64,000 bases of DNA from Gammaproteobacteria bacterium (GTDB taxonomy: Bacteria; Pseudomonadota; Gammaproteobacteria; Steroidobacterales; Steroidobacteraceae): NCBI GenBank assembly GCA_016882265.1, contig VGVB01000003.1, positions 1 through 64,000 of the forward strand, given 5' to 3'. Each line of letters begins with the position of its first letter. The stretch's first letter is position 1. The notes below the pieces were generated by a model that was given only the letters and a program-made list of their open reading frames with translations, searched no databases and had not been told where the DNA came from. Made by a program: the position numbers and the translations under genes. Shown piece by piece: positions 26,101 to 34,240 of the stretch.

Positions 26101-26766
26101 ATGGAGGCCGCGGACTACGAGCGCTGGTACGAAACGCCGCCGGGACGCTGGATCGGCGCGCGCGAGGCTGCGCTGATCGCGGCTGCGCTCGCGCCGCGGC
26201 CCGGCGAGTCGCTGCTCGATGTCGGCTGTGGCACCGGATATTTCACGCGCACGCTGGCGCCCGCGATCACCGGGCAGGTGACGGGCGTGGACCTGAACGC
26301 GGACTGGATCCGCTACGCACGCGGGCGCGATCCGGTTCCCGGCCGTTACCTCGTGGCGGATGCGCGGGCACTGCCATTCGCCGACCGCGCCTTCGACCTG
26401 GTCGTCTCGGTGACCGCGCTGTGTTTCATTCCCGACCAGCGCGCCGCACTCGCCGAGCTGCTGCGCGTGGGACGCCGGCGCTTTGCGCTCGGCCTGCTGC
26501 ACCGGCACAGTCTGCTGTGGTGGCAGCAGGGCCGGGGCGGTGGCCGCGGCGGTTACGCCGGTGCACACTGGCACACACGGCCCGAGGTCCGCGCGCTGTT
26601 GCGCGGCCTGCCGATCGCTGATTTGCGGCTGTACTCAGCGATTCAGTTTCCGGGTGGTGGTCGCTGCGCGCGCTGGCTCGAGGCCAGCCCGGCCGGCGCG
26701 CTGCCGACCGGCGCGTTCCTGCTGGCCGCCGGGGACATCCTCCGCACCGGGAGCAGCCTGCCATGA
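26101..26766 (+). CDS. Class I SAM-dependent methyltransferase
   Basis: 221 residues from the ATG at 26101 (MEAADYERWYETPPGRWIG), a start typical of this group. Motif I is SLLDVGCGTGYFTRTLAP, followed by VTGVDLNADWIRYARGR and FDLVVSVTALCFIPDQRAAL. The substrate-binding C-terminus is His/Trp-rich (HRHSLLWWQQGRGGG). It lies 7 bp after another methyltransferase gene and its stop overlaps the PLP-enzyme ATG (ATGA). Confidence 0.87.
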   Translation: MEAADYERWYETPPGRWIGAREAALIAAALAPRPGESLLDVGCGTGYFTRTLAPAITGQVTGVDLNADWIRYARGRDPVPGRYLVADARALPFADRAFDLVVSVTALCFIPDQRAALAELLRVGRRRFALGLLHRHSLLWWQQGRGGGRGGYAGAHWHTRPEVRALLRGLPIADLRLYSAIQFPGGGRCARWLEASPAGALPTGAFLLAAGDILRTGSSLP

Positions 26767-27977
26767 AACGGCCCTTCGACCCCGCAACCGAGATCCAGAA
26801 CTACCTCGTGTTCGGCGAGTTCGGCGACGTCAACCCGTCGATCTGCGACTCCTCGACCTACACCTTCCTCAGCGTCGCGAAAATGGAGGAGGTCTTCGAG
26901 CACGAGCTGGAAGGCTGCTTCCTGTACTCGCGGCACTGGAACCCGACCAACCGCTACCTGGCCGACGCGCTGGCGCGGATGGAGAATGGCGCGGCGGCCC
27001 AGGTCATGGCCTCCGGCATGGCCGCGATCAGCACGACGCTGCTGCAGATGTGCTCGGCCGGCGACGAGATCGTTTCCGGGCGGACCATCTACGGCGGCAG
27101 CTATGCGCTGCTCGCCAACCTGCTGCCGCGCTTCGGCATCACCACGCGCTTCGTCGACCTCGGCGATGCAGCGGCGGTGCGCGCGGCACTCACCGAGCGG
27201 ACCCGCGTACTGTACTGCGAGAGCCTCAGCAACCCGCTGCTCGAGGTCGCCGACATCCCGGCGCTGGCGGCGCTGGCGCACGAGCGTGGCGCGCGCCTGG
27301 TTGTCGACAACACCTTCAGCCCGCTGTTGCTGTCGCCGCTGCGGCTCGGCGCCGACGTCGTCGTTCACAGCATGACCAAGTTCATCAACGGCACCAGCGA
27401 CTGCGTCGCCGGCTGCGTGGTCGCCGCGCACGACTTCATCGCCGCGCTCAACGACATCAACCACGGACCGAGCATGCTGTTCGGCCCGGTGCTGGACAGC
27501 ATCCGCGCGGCCAGCATCCTGAAGAACCTGCACAGCCTGCACATCCGCATGGCCCGGCACAGCGCCAATGCGCTGTACCTGGCCGAGCGCCTGGCCGGAC
27601 TCGGCCTGCCGGTGCACTACCCCGGGCTGCCGGCGCACCCGCAGCATGCGCTGCTCAACCGGCTGATGAACCCCGGCTACGGCTGCGGCGGCATCCTCGC
27701 GCTCGACGTCGGCAGCAAGGAGCTTGCCGACCGGCTGATGCTGCGGCTGCAGGAGGCCAGGGTCGGCTACCTCGCGGTCAGCCTCGGCTACTTCAAGACG
27801 CTGTTCAGCGCGCCGGGGCACAGCACTTCGTCGGAGATCCCCGCCGAGGAACGCGCACGCATCGGCATGGGCGACGGGCTGATCCGCTTCTCGGTCGGCC
27901 TCGACAATGACATCGGGCGGACCTGGCGGACGATCCGCGGCATTCTGGCCGAGCTCGGCATCGGGAGTCGGGAATGA
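26763..27977 (+). CDS. Cys/Met metabolism PLP-dependent enzyme (methionine gamma-lyase/cystathionine gamma-synthase family)
   Basis: 404 residues. The PLP lysine is Lys206 in VVHSMTKFINGTSD; other family marks are YSRHWNPTNRYLADALARME, ASGMAAISTTLLQM, YCESLSNPLLEVADI and VVDNTFSPLLLSPLRLGAD. The family covers gamma-lyases and gamma-synthases; residues alone do not settle which. Its place beside methylthioadenosine genes, and a methanethiol methyltransferase-like gene 6.5 kb upstream, make a methionine gamma-lyase attractive, but that is inference. Coupled by ATGA to the upstream methyltransferase and the downstream fragment. Confidence 0.9.
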   Translation: MKRPFDPATEIQNYLVFGEFGDVNPSICDSSTYTFLSVAKMEEVFEHELEGCFLYSRHWNPTNRYLADALARMENGAAAQVMASGMAAISTTLLQMCSAGDEIVSGRTIYGGSYALLANLLPRFGITTRFVDLGDAAAVRAALTERTRVLYCESLSNPLLEVADIPALAALAHERGARLVVDNTFSPLLLSPLRLGADVVVHSMTKFINGTSDCVAGCVVAAHDFIAALNDINHGPSMLFGPVLDSIRAASILKNLHSLHIRMARHSANALYLAERLAGLGLPVHYPGLPAHPQHALLNRLMNPGYGCGGILALDVGSKELADRLMLRLQEARVGYLAVSLGYFKTLFSAPGHSTSSEIPAEERARIGMGDGLIRFSVGLDNDIGRTWRTIRGILAELGIGSRE

Positions 27978-28240
27978 GCGAACCGCAGCATGCGGTCACC
28001 GACCGGGACATCGCCGACTGCTTCGACGTGATGACCGAGCTGCGCCCGCAGCTCGAGCGCGCGACGTTCGTGCCGCTGGTGCGCGGCATGCTGGCCGAGG
28101 GCTTCCGGCTGGCCTGCCTGCGCGAGGGCATGGAGCTGTCGAGCTATCACTTCCGCGAGGAACTGCGCGCCAGCGTCACGGGCGGCGCAGCGGGTCCTGC
28201 GATCGCGTCAATCCCGGCCCGCGACAGTTCTTCGGAGTGA
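27974..28240 (+). pseudogene. Truncated GNAT acetyltransferase N-terminus
   Basis: 88-residue frame. The first 50 residues (DIADCFDVMTELRPQLERAT and FVPLVRGMLAEGFRLACLRE) follow the N-terminal pattern of small GNAT acetyltransferases. The next residues do not match the fold, and no other frame continues it. The acetyl-CoA loop is missing. It overlaps the PLP gene by ATGA, so it was probably part of that operon. It may still be translated as a short protein. Confidence 0.5.
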
Positions 28241-28335
28241 GCACCGCGAAGAGGCCTGTGAGCCTCGCTTGAGCCGCCGTCGCGGCGCGGCTATTCTGCC
28301 TGCCGGCGCGCGATGACGAGGACGGCGGCAGGCAG

Positions 28336-29229
28336 ATGAGCAGAGCGGTTCTCGGAATCCTCGGCGGCTCGGGCCTCTACGACCTGCCCGGGCTGCAGGA
28401 CCCGCATGAGCTGCGGGTGGCCTCACCGTGGGGCGAGCCCTCGGACGTGCTGCGCTGCGGGCGCATCGGTCAGACCGAGGTCGTGTTTCTCGCGCGCCAC
28501 GGCCGCGGTCATCGCCTCGCGCCGGGCGGAATCAATTACCGCGCCAACATCGATGCACTGAAGCGCGCCGGCGTCACGGACCTCGTATCGCTGACCGCCT
28601 GCGGGTCCTATCGCGAGGAACTGCCGCCGGGCAGTTTCATGCTGGTCAGCGACTTCATCGACCGCACCGGCCAGCGCGAACGCTCGTTCTTCGGCAACGG
28701 CTGCGTCGCCCACGTCGCGCTCGCCCATCCGGTCGGGCCGCGGCTGCAGGAACGGATCGCACAGGCCGCGCTGGCCGAAGGTATCTCGGTCCACGTGGGT
28801 GGCACCTGCGTCTGCATCGAGGGACCGCAGTTCTCGACGCGAGCCGAATCGCTGGCCTACCGTGCGCAGGGCTGCGACGTCGTCAATATGACTTCGATGC
28901 CCGAAGCCCGGCTGGCGCGCGAGGCGGAGCTGACCTACGCGGTAGTCGCCATGGTCACCGACTACGACGGCTGGCACCCGGCGCACGAATAGGTCGACGT
29001 TGCGGCAATTCTGCGCGTGATGGCGGCCAACCGCGAGCGCGCGCAGCGGCTGGTCGCACGCCTCGCCGCGGATTTGCCCGCGCTGCGCGAGTCCTGTCCG
29101 GCCGGCTCGGAGCATGCGCTCGATGGTGCGATCCTGACCGCAGCGGAGCAGCGCGATCCGGAGCTGGTCACCAGACTGGCTGCCGTAGCCGGCCGCGTGC
29201 TCGGCGCAGCGGGCGAGGACCGCACATGA
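28336..29229 (+). pseudogene. mtnP: mtnP (5'-methylthioadenosine phosphorylase) with in-frame amber codon
   Basis: Codons 1-218 encode an MTA/purine phosphorylase: ILGGSGLYDL phosphate loop, [66 protein letters not shown] at 28990-28992 then interrupts. The same frame continues without a break ([20 protein letters not shown] and on) to a TGA at 29227-29229 that overlaps the apt ATG as ATGA. The full frame would be 297 residues, the normal MTAP length. The lesion equals one base change, for example GAG to TAG. Phosphorolysis of MTA gives adenine, which the next gene salvages. Function is doubtful unless the codon is read through. Confidence 0.85.
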
Positions 29230-29756
29230 CCGATCTGCGGGCCGCGATCCGGACTATTGCCGACTATCCGAAGCCCGGGATCCGGTTCCGCGACATCACC
29301 ACACTGCTCGGCGATGCGCGCGCCTTCCGCCGCGCGGTCGATGAACTCGTACAACCCTGGGCCGGCGCCAAGGTCGACAAGGTCGCCGGCATCGAGGCCC
29401 GCGGCTTCATCCTCGGCGGCGCAGTCGCGCATCAGCTCTCGGCCGGCTTCGTGCCGATCCGCAAGAAGGGCAAGCTGCCGCATCAGACGGTACGCGTCGC
29501 CTATTCGCTGGAGTACGGTCTCGACGAGATGGAGATGCACAGCGACGCGCTCAGCGGCGGCGAGCGGGTCATCCTGATCGACGACCTCGTGGCGACCGGC
29601 GGTACCGCGGCGGCGGCCGTCAGGCTGCTGCGCTCGATCGGCGCCGACGTGCTGGCCGCCTGTTTCGTCGTGGAACTGCCGGAGCTCGGCGGCGCGGAGC
29701 TGGTGCGGCGCCTTGGCGTGCCGGTGCGCGCGCTGGTCAGCTTCGCGGGGCACTGA
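29226..29756 (+). CDS. apt: Adenine phosphoribosyltransferase
   Basis: 176 residues: adenine + PRPP to AMP. Starts [20 protein letters not shown], with [27 protein letters not shown] and the PRPP motif [14 protein letters not shown], all standard for APRT. The start overlaps the ancestral mtnP stop (ATGA), linking adenine release by MtnP to its recapture. It precedes mtnA by 6 bp. Intact. Confidence 0.96.
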   Translation: MTDLRAAIRTIADYPKPGIRFRDITTLLGDARAFRRAVDELVQPWAGAKVDKVAGIEARGFILGGAVAHQLSAGFVPIRKKGKLPHQTVRVAYSLEYGLDEMEMHSDALSGGERVILIDDLVATGGTAAAAVRLLRSIGADVLAACFVVELPELGGAELVRRLGVPVRALVSFAGH

Positions 29757-30518
29757 ACCGTCATGCTGGTGGCAGGGCGTCGCTGCCGCGCGCTCGCACT
29801 CGCCGGCGACGGCTGCTCGGTCGAGGTCGTCGACCAGACGCGGCTGCCTTTCGCCTTCGAGCTGCGGCGCCTGCGGACTCTCGGCCAGGTGGAGCAGGCG
29901 ATCACCGGCATGGTCGTGCGCGGCGCGCCGCTGATCGGCGTGACGGCGGCCTGGGGCGTGGCGCTGGCGATGCGCGCCGAGGCCAGCGATGCGGCGCTCG
30001 AGTACGCACTGCAAACGCTGGCCGCCACGCGGCCGACAGCCGTCAACCTGCAGTGGGCGCTCGCGCGGATGGCGGCGGTGTTGCGGCCGCTGGCGCCGGC
30101 CGCGCGGCCGCGGCAGGCCTGCGACGAGGCGGAGCGGATCACCGAGCAGGACGTGCGCTGCTGCGCGGCGATCGGCCGGCACGGCCTCACGCTGTTGCGC
30201 GAACTGGCCGCGCAACGGGCGGGGTATCCGCTCAACATACTGACCCATTGCAACGCCGGCTGGCTCGCTTGTGTGGACCACGGCACGGCGCTTGCGCCGG
30301 TCTATGCCGCGCACGACGCCGGCATGCCGGTGCATGTCTGGGTGGACGAAACCCGGCCGCGCAATCAGGGCGCCGCGCTGACCGCCTTCGAGCTCACCGC
30401 TCACGGCGTGCCCTGCACGGTGATCGCCGACAACGCCGGCGGTCACCTGATGCAGCGCGGCCGGATCGATCTGTGCCTCGTCGGCAGCGACCGCGTGACG
30501 GCCGCCGGGGATGTGGCC

Positions 30519-30527
30519 AACAAGATC
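30519..30527. repeat. Left target-site duplication of the ISL3-type element
   Basis: AACAAGATC (30519-30527) is repeated after the element at 31603-31611. The duplication is 8 or 9 bp depending on where the imperfect terminal repeat is taken to begin; ISL3 elements usually make 8 bp. Confidence 0.7.
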
Positions 30528-31602
30528 GCCTCTCTTCAAATCTGAGTGGGTAAGCTGGGGTCTTGGGTAGATCGGAGGTGGACATGACGGCAAAGCTGTT
30601 TGAGGCCGCTCTGGGGGTATCGACGCCCTGGCATGTAGCGGGTACGGACTTCGATGCGCAGGCCGGGACGCTCACGATCCGGGTGGACTTGACGGCCGGC
30701 AGCCGGTTTGCGCTGCCCGGCGTGGACGGCCAGCACCCGGTTCACGACACGCTGGCGAAGCGTTACCGGCACCTGAACTTCTTCCAGCATGAGTGCCTCC
30801 TGGAGGTGCGCGAGCTGGCGATCGATGAGACCTGCCGCGCACGGGGCCATGACTACATCAGCCTGGCGGCCGATGCCGTCGGGCGCCGCGTCGTGGCGGT
30901 CACCGAGGGGCGCAGTGCCGAGGCCATCGGGGAGCTGGCCCGGGAACTCGAGAGCCGCGGCGCGGCCGCAGCACAGATCCGTTCCGTCAGTATCGACATG
31001 TCGCCCGCATTCATCAAAGGCTGCACCGAACATCTGCCCAATGCGCGAATCACCTTCGACAAGTTCCATGTCATCTGGCACGCCAATGCCGCGGTGGATC
31101 GCACGCGGCGCATCGAGCAGCGCACCGACTGTTCGCTCAAGGGCCTGCGCTGGTCGCTGCTGCAAGATCGCTCGCGTCTCTCGGCACCGGCCAGCGCCGA
31201 TCTGGATGCCCTCGTCGCCTACATGACCACGGTACGCACGGCTCGCGCCCGGGTCTACAAGGAGCAGCTGCGCGAAATCCTCGAGCGCCAGCAGATCAAC
31301 GTCGTGCGCTCGATGCTTGCTCATTGGTACCGGTGCGTCATGCGCTCGAAGGTCGCGCCGATGAAGGAAGTCGCCGCCATGATCCGCAACAACCTGGAAG
31401 GCATCGTCGCCTGGGCGCAAACGCGCCAGACCCATGGCTTCCTCGAAGCTCTCAATGGTCTGTTCCAGTCCGCCAAGCGCCGCGCGCGCGGCTTCACCCG
31501 CCTGTCCACCATCCGCACCGTCATCTTCCTGATCGCCGGCAAACTCAACTTCCGCACGATCAACCCTCATGCCGCGTAACCCACTCGAAATCCAACAGAG
31601 CC
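30528..31602 (+). mobile_element. ISL3-family insertion sequence, internally deleted
   Basis: About 1075 bp inserted in mtnA. The ends form imperfect inverted repeats: left GCCTCTCTTCAAATCTGAGT and right, read inward, GGCTCTGTTGGATTTCGAGT, sharing a GAGTGGGT core at 30544-30551 and its complement at the right. It is flanked by AACAAGATC direct repeats. The single transposase gene lacks an internal stretch, and the element is shorter than typical ISL3 members (about 1.3-1.5 kb), so it is probably not self-mobile. Confidence 0.85.
30584..31579 (+). CDS. ISL3-type transposase with internal deletion
   Basis: 331 residues from the ATG at 30584 (GGAGG five bases upstream). The N-terminus ([38 protein letters not shown]) and the DDE-domain half ([60 protein letters not shown], the C-terminal [20 protein letters not shown]) match ISL3. 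Between LLEVR and ELAIDE, intact members have roughly 100 more residues, including the helix-turn-helix part. The usual zinc-binding CPxC is replaced by ALPGVDG. The reading frame stays open, so this is a shortened and probably inactive transposase. Confidence 0.85.
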   Translation: MTAKLFEAALGVSTPWHVAGTDFDAQAGTLTIRVDLTAGSRFALPGVDGQHPVHDTLAKRYRHLNFFQHECLLEVRELAIDETCRARGHDYISLAADAVGRRVVAVTEGRSAEAIGELARELESRGAAAAQIRSVSIDMSPAFIKGCTEHLPNARITFDKFHVIWHANAAVDRTRRIEQRTDCSLKGLRWSLLQDRSRLSAPASADLDALVAYMTTVRTARARVYKEQLREILERQQINVVRSMLAHWYRCVMRSKVAPMKEVAAMIRNNLEGIVAWAQTRQTHGFLEALNGLFQSAKRRARGFTRLSTIRTVIFLIAGKLNFRTINPHAA

Positions 31603-31611
31603 AACAAGATC
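31603..31611. repeat. Right target-site duplication of the ISL3-type element
   Basis: AACAAGATC, matching 30519-30527, in frame as Asn-Lys-Ile of the restored mtnA sequence. Confidence 0.7.
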
Positions 31612-31955
31612 GGTGCCTATCTCAAGGCGCTCGCCGCGCAGGACAACGGCGTGCCGTTCTACGCGGCGCTGCCGTATTCAACCATTGACTGGACGCTGGA
31701 CGAGGCTGGTGCGCAGATTCCCATCGAGGAGCGCAGCGCGCGCGAGGTCACGCACATCGCCGGCCTCGATGAACAGGGGCAACGCATTGAGCTGCGCATC
31801 GCCGCTCCCGGTGTTGACGCCGCGAATCCGGCCTTCGACGTGACGCCGGCGCGTCTGCTCACCGGCCTCATCACCGAGCGTGGCGTCACGGCGGCCAGTC
31901 GCGCCGGGCTGGCGGCGCTGTACCCCGATGAGCGTGCGGCCCGGAGCGCCGGGTG

Positions 31956-32606
31956 ATGAGCACGACCAGCGAGTCCGGACGCGAGGCACTGTGCCGGGCG
32001 GCGCAGGCACTGCATGCCGCCGGGCTGGCGCCGGGCACTTCGGGCAATCTCTCGCTGCGCTGGGCTGACGGACTGCTGATCACGCCGTCCGGGCAGCCGT
32101 ACCCGACGCTGCAGCCGGCCGATCTCGTCGAGATCGATGCGGCCGGCAGGGTCCGCGCCGGGGCGCAGCAGCCGTCCACGGAATTGCCGCTGCACCGGAC
32201 GATCTACGCGGCGCGCGCCGAGGTCCGCGCCATCGTGCACACGCACAGCCGGCATGCGACCGCGCTCGCTTGCGCGCGCCGCGGCATTCCGGCGTTGCAT
32301 TACCTGGTGGCCGTCACCGGCGGCAGCGACGTGCCCTGCGCGGAGTACGCGACCTTCGGCTCGGACGAACTCGCCGCCCACGCACTGCGCGCGCTCGCGG
32401 GCCGCAAGGCCGCGCTGCTCGCCAACCATGGCGTGGTCGCCGTCGGCGCCAGCCTCGACGAGGCACTGGACCTCGCCGGCGAAGTCGAGAATCTCGCTTG
32501 CCAGTATCTGCTGCTGCTCGCCGCGGGCCTCGAGCCCACGGTGCTCGACGCGGCCGAGATGGAGCGCGTGCGGGCGCGGTTTGCCGGCTATCGCCGCGAC
32601 CGGTGA
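31956..32606 (+). CDS. Class II aldolase (putative 5-methylthioribulose-1-phosphate/deoxyribulose-1-P aldolase)
   Basis: 216 residues from the ATG at 31956 (GTG at 31953 also possible). Class II aldolase/adducin fold: GTSGNLSLRWADGLLITPSG, ELPLHRTIYAARAEV, Zn ligands in IVHTHSRHA and the later LLANHGVVAVG. The mtnP-apt-mtnA-aldolase order matches the DHAP shunt, in which the aldolase splits methylthioribulose-1-P into DHAP and methylthioacetaldehyde; assignment is from context. The start overlaps the mtnA stop (TGATG), so expression is probably reduced by the IS upstream. The gene itself is intact. Confidence 0.85.
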   Translation: MSTTSESGREALCRAAQALHAAGLAPGTSGNLSLRWADGLLITPSGQPYPTLQPADLVEIDAAGRVRAGAQQPSTELPLHRTIYAARAEVRAIVHTHSRHATALACARRGIPALHYLVAVTGGSDVPCAEYATFGSDELAAHALRALAGRKAALLANHGVVAVGASLDEALDLAGEVENLACQYLLLLAAGLEPTVLDAAEMERVRARFAGYRRDR

Positions 32607-32622
32607 ACGGTGCGCGACCGCA

Positions 32623-32960
32623 TCACATCTGCGCCAGCCAGTTGAAGCGGATCACGCCGCGCCGGCTGCGGGTGGCCGGCAGGCCGGCGCCGCGCCAGGT
32701 CAGCGCGATGCTCCCGGACCGATGTTCGCCGCCGCAGATCCCGCCAGCCGCAAGTTCCGCTTCCCGGGCCAGCGGCCGCTCCGGATCGGAGCCGGCCGTG
32801 AACACCAGGTTCCAGCGCTCGTCGTCGCCGGCCGGCCGACGACATCGCGGTACAGCCCGAACGGCGCCGCCAGCCTTTCGTGCCGGCGCTGCAGGCTCGC
32901 GCCGATGCGCAGGTCGTTCTTCCAGTCCACGCGGAAACCGGCCGCGAACGTCGAGATCGG
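32623..32960 (-). pseudogene. C-terminal remnant of an outer-membrane barrel-like protein, frameshifted
   Basis: On the minus strand one frame reads FAAGFRVDWKNDLRIGASLQ then RRHERLAAPFGLYRDVVG. The coding signal moves to the next frame at about 32830 as PAGDDERWNLVFTAGSDPER and ends ATRSRRGVIRFNWLAQM at 32623. Alternating polar/hydrophobic strands ending in a Phe/Trp-rich strand suggest the last strands of a barrel. The 5' part is missing and replaced by an AraC remnant on the other strand. The exact family is unknown. Confidence 0.45.
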
Positions 32961-33228
32961 CGACTACCGTTGCGGCGGCGTCGCTTCGACCGGCGACGAG
33001 CGGGCGCAGCGCGCCGAACTGGTCGACGCGAGCTGCGCGGTCATGCTGCACCCGGGCGAGAGCTACCGCGTCTCGCACCCGGGCCGCTGCCATGGCGACC
33101 ACTGCCTGGTGCTCGCCTTCGGGCCGGAGGCGATCGCCGGGTCACCACCGTGCGCGCGCGGCCGCCGCGCGGCTCACCGACGGCGAACAGGACCTGACCA
33201 CGCTGGCGCTCGACCTCGGCTTCGCCGA
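32944..33228 (+). pseudogene. Remnant of an AraC-family regulator
   Basis: VEIGDYRCGGVASTGDERAQ and VMLHPGESYRVSHPGRCHGD, then CLVLAFGPEAIA, follow the cupin-like N-domain of AraC-type regulators. After a frame change near 33140 the other frame reads ARLTDGEQDLTTLALDLGFA, the first helix-turn-helix of the DNA-binding domain. The linker and second helix-turn-helix are missing. The remnant ends at a breakpoint near 33228, where the antisense PIN toxin sequence begins. Confidence 0.6.
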
Positions 33229-33606
33229 GCGCGCCATTTTCGCATCCAAGGTCATCAGTCCTGCACCGCAGCGTTGCGCGATGGCGATGTTGACGGCATC
33301 GGGCGTGCGCAGCCCGGGTTCGAACCCGCGCACGAGTGCGATTGCGGCCACAAGGTCCGCCGCAACGATGTTCTCGTGGCGCACAGCGCGGGCAATCCAG
33401 GCGTCGAAAGTGGCGCACACGGTGCTCGCCTGAGCCGTCGTGATCTCTCCCAGCCGGGCGCGGCGCGCGACCGCGGATGAAAATCCGGCGACGGCGAACT
33501 CGCTGACCACAAGCACGTGACCGCGCAAGGCTGCCTGCGCATCATGGCTGCGCGACTCGGCGACGAACAAGGCCACCAGGACGCTGGCGTCGGGGTACAG
33601 ACTCAA
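33142..33606 (-). CDS. PIN-domain toxin with an altered C-terminus
   Basis: 154 residues from a TTG overlapping the antitoxin stop (TTGA). PIN acidic residues are present: LYPDASVLVALF, VSEFAVAGF, TPDAVNIAIAQ and LMTLDAKMARSA. After MARSA the frame runs about 25 residues through DNA that is antisense AraC remnant, so the native end was probably replaced by recombination. Paired with a phd-type antitoxin whose second codon is amber. Whether toxin is made is uncertain; coupling to a broken antitoxin reading frame would lower it. Confidence 0.7.
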   Translation of the reverse strand: MSLYPDASVLVALFVAESRSHDAQAALRGHVLVVSEFAVAGFSSAVARRARLGEITTAQASTVCATFDAWIARAVRHENIVAADLVAAIALVRGFEPGLRTPDAVNIAIAQRCGAGLMTLDAKMARSAKPRSSASVVRSCSPSVSRAAAARARW

Positions 33607-33857
33607 TGAGCATCCTCATCGCGGATGCGTGACAGGAGTTCGCCGGAATGTTCCGCGGGAGGACGTCGGGGCTGCAGTCGCCGGGCCGCCAGCCAGTCCA
33701 GGTCCGCATCGGTAACCGGCCCGACCCGGGCCCGTACCGCCTTGAACTCGATCACCGGCGTCCCGTGACGGGTGATCACTACGTCCTGGCCCTTGAGCGT
33801 GCGCTCGATCAGCTCGGAAAGTCGGTTCCTGGCTTCGGCAACGCTGTAGGTCTACAT
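33603..33857 (-). pseudogene. Phd/YefM-type antitoxin with amber second codon
   Basis: Reading from ATG 33857: the second codon is TAG (33852-33854), then the frame continues as TYSVAEARNRLSELIERTLK, GQDVVITRHGTPVIEFKAVR and on to a TGA at 33603. This is a complete Phd/YefM antitoxin (MxTYSVAEARNRLSELI is the canonical start). No other start codon precedes the conserved domain; an upstream ATG (MAIFQAM) is in the same frame and also meets the TAG. One base change (AAG to TAG) explains it. It overlaps the PIN toxin start. Confidence 0.75.
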
Positions 33858-33913
33858 GGCCTGAAATATGGCCATCTGATAGACAGAAGTCCACGAGCCG
33901 GGCAATTCCGGGG

Positions 33914-34240
33914 TCATGCGCCGGGTGGTGGACCGGCAGGTGGAGCGCCGCCGCGCGCGCCGCTGACCAGCCCGTTCGCGGTCGCCCGCAGTCGCTTGAG
34001 CCAGCGCCGGGCCCAGGCAAACTCGAACCCGAGGATCGCCAGCCCGATCGGCATGACGACGATCGCCGGGCCCGGCAGCATCAGCATCGCGACGCCGGCC
34101 AGCAGTACGGTGCCGCCGATCGTGCCGACCACGATCCGCCGCGCCCAGCGATAGGTGATGTTGCGGCGCAGCCAGATGCGCAGCCGCCGCCACAGCGACC
34201 GCGCCGGCTTCGGTGGTCGGGGCCGCGGCGGCAGTTTCAT
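33914..34240 (-). CDS. Small PGPGW/TIGR02611-like membrane protein
   Basis: 108 residues. A basic Pro/Arg-rich N-terminus (MKLPPRPRPPKPARSLWRRL) precedes two membrane segments (IVVGTIGGTVLLAGVAMLML and AIVVMPIGLAILGFEFAWAR) joined by the short PGPA turn, the layout of the putative transmembrane PGPGW family. The tail is Gly/Pro-rich. Function unknown. Its ATG overlaps the stop of the upstream hydrolase gene (4 bp). Confidence 0.75.
   Translation of the reverse strand: MKLPPRPRPPKPARSLWRRLRIWLRRNITYRWARRIVVGTIGGTVLLAGVAMLMLPGPAIVVMPIGLAILGFEFAWARRWLKRLRATANGLVSGARGGAPPAGPPPGA

Larger units (their letters stand above)
29763..31956 (+). pseudogene. mtnA: mtnA (methylthioribose-1-phosphate isomerase) interrupted by an IS
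   Basis: 5' part 29763-30527 encodes residues 1-255, including catalytic Cys163 (LTHCNAGWLAC) and Asp243 (VGSDRVTAAGDVANKI). The reading frame then enters the insertion and stops 18 bp later. After the element, the frame resumes at [20 protein letters not shown] and ends at 31956. Removing the element and one copy of the AACAAGATC duplication gives a 369-residue MtnA of normal length. The isomerase converts MTR-1-P to methylthioribulose-1-P. Downstream the stop overlaps the aldolase start. Inactive as assembled. Confidence 0.92.

Noticed and set aside
28962..30593. 543-codon minus-strand frame opposite apt and mtnA
   Set aside because: Antisense shadow of two unmistakable genes and crosses the IS boundary.
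32270..33433. Long plus-strand frames across the aldolase end and remnant region
   Set aside because: They join an out-of-frame shadow of the aldolase to short AraC remnants; only the remnants are supported.
28990..33854. Genome-wide recoding of TAG as a sense codon
   Set aside because: TAG terminates normal genes in this window at expected positions (MFS gene at 4621, mddA-like gene at 20219, VOC gene at 57966), so two in-frame TAGs are better read as mutations or errors.
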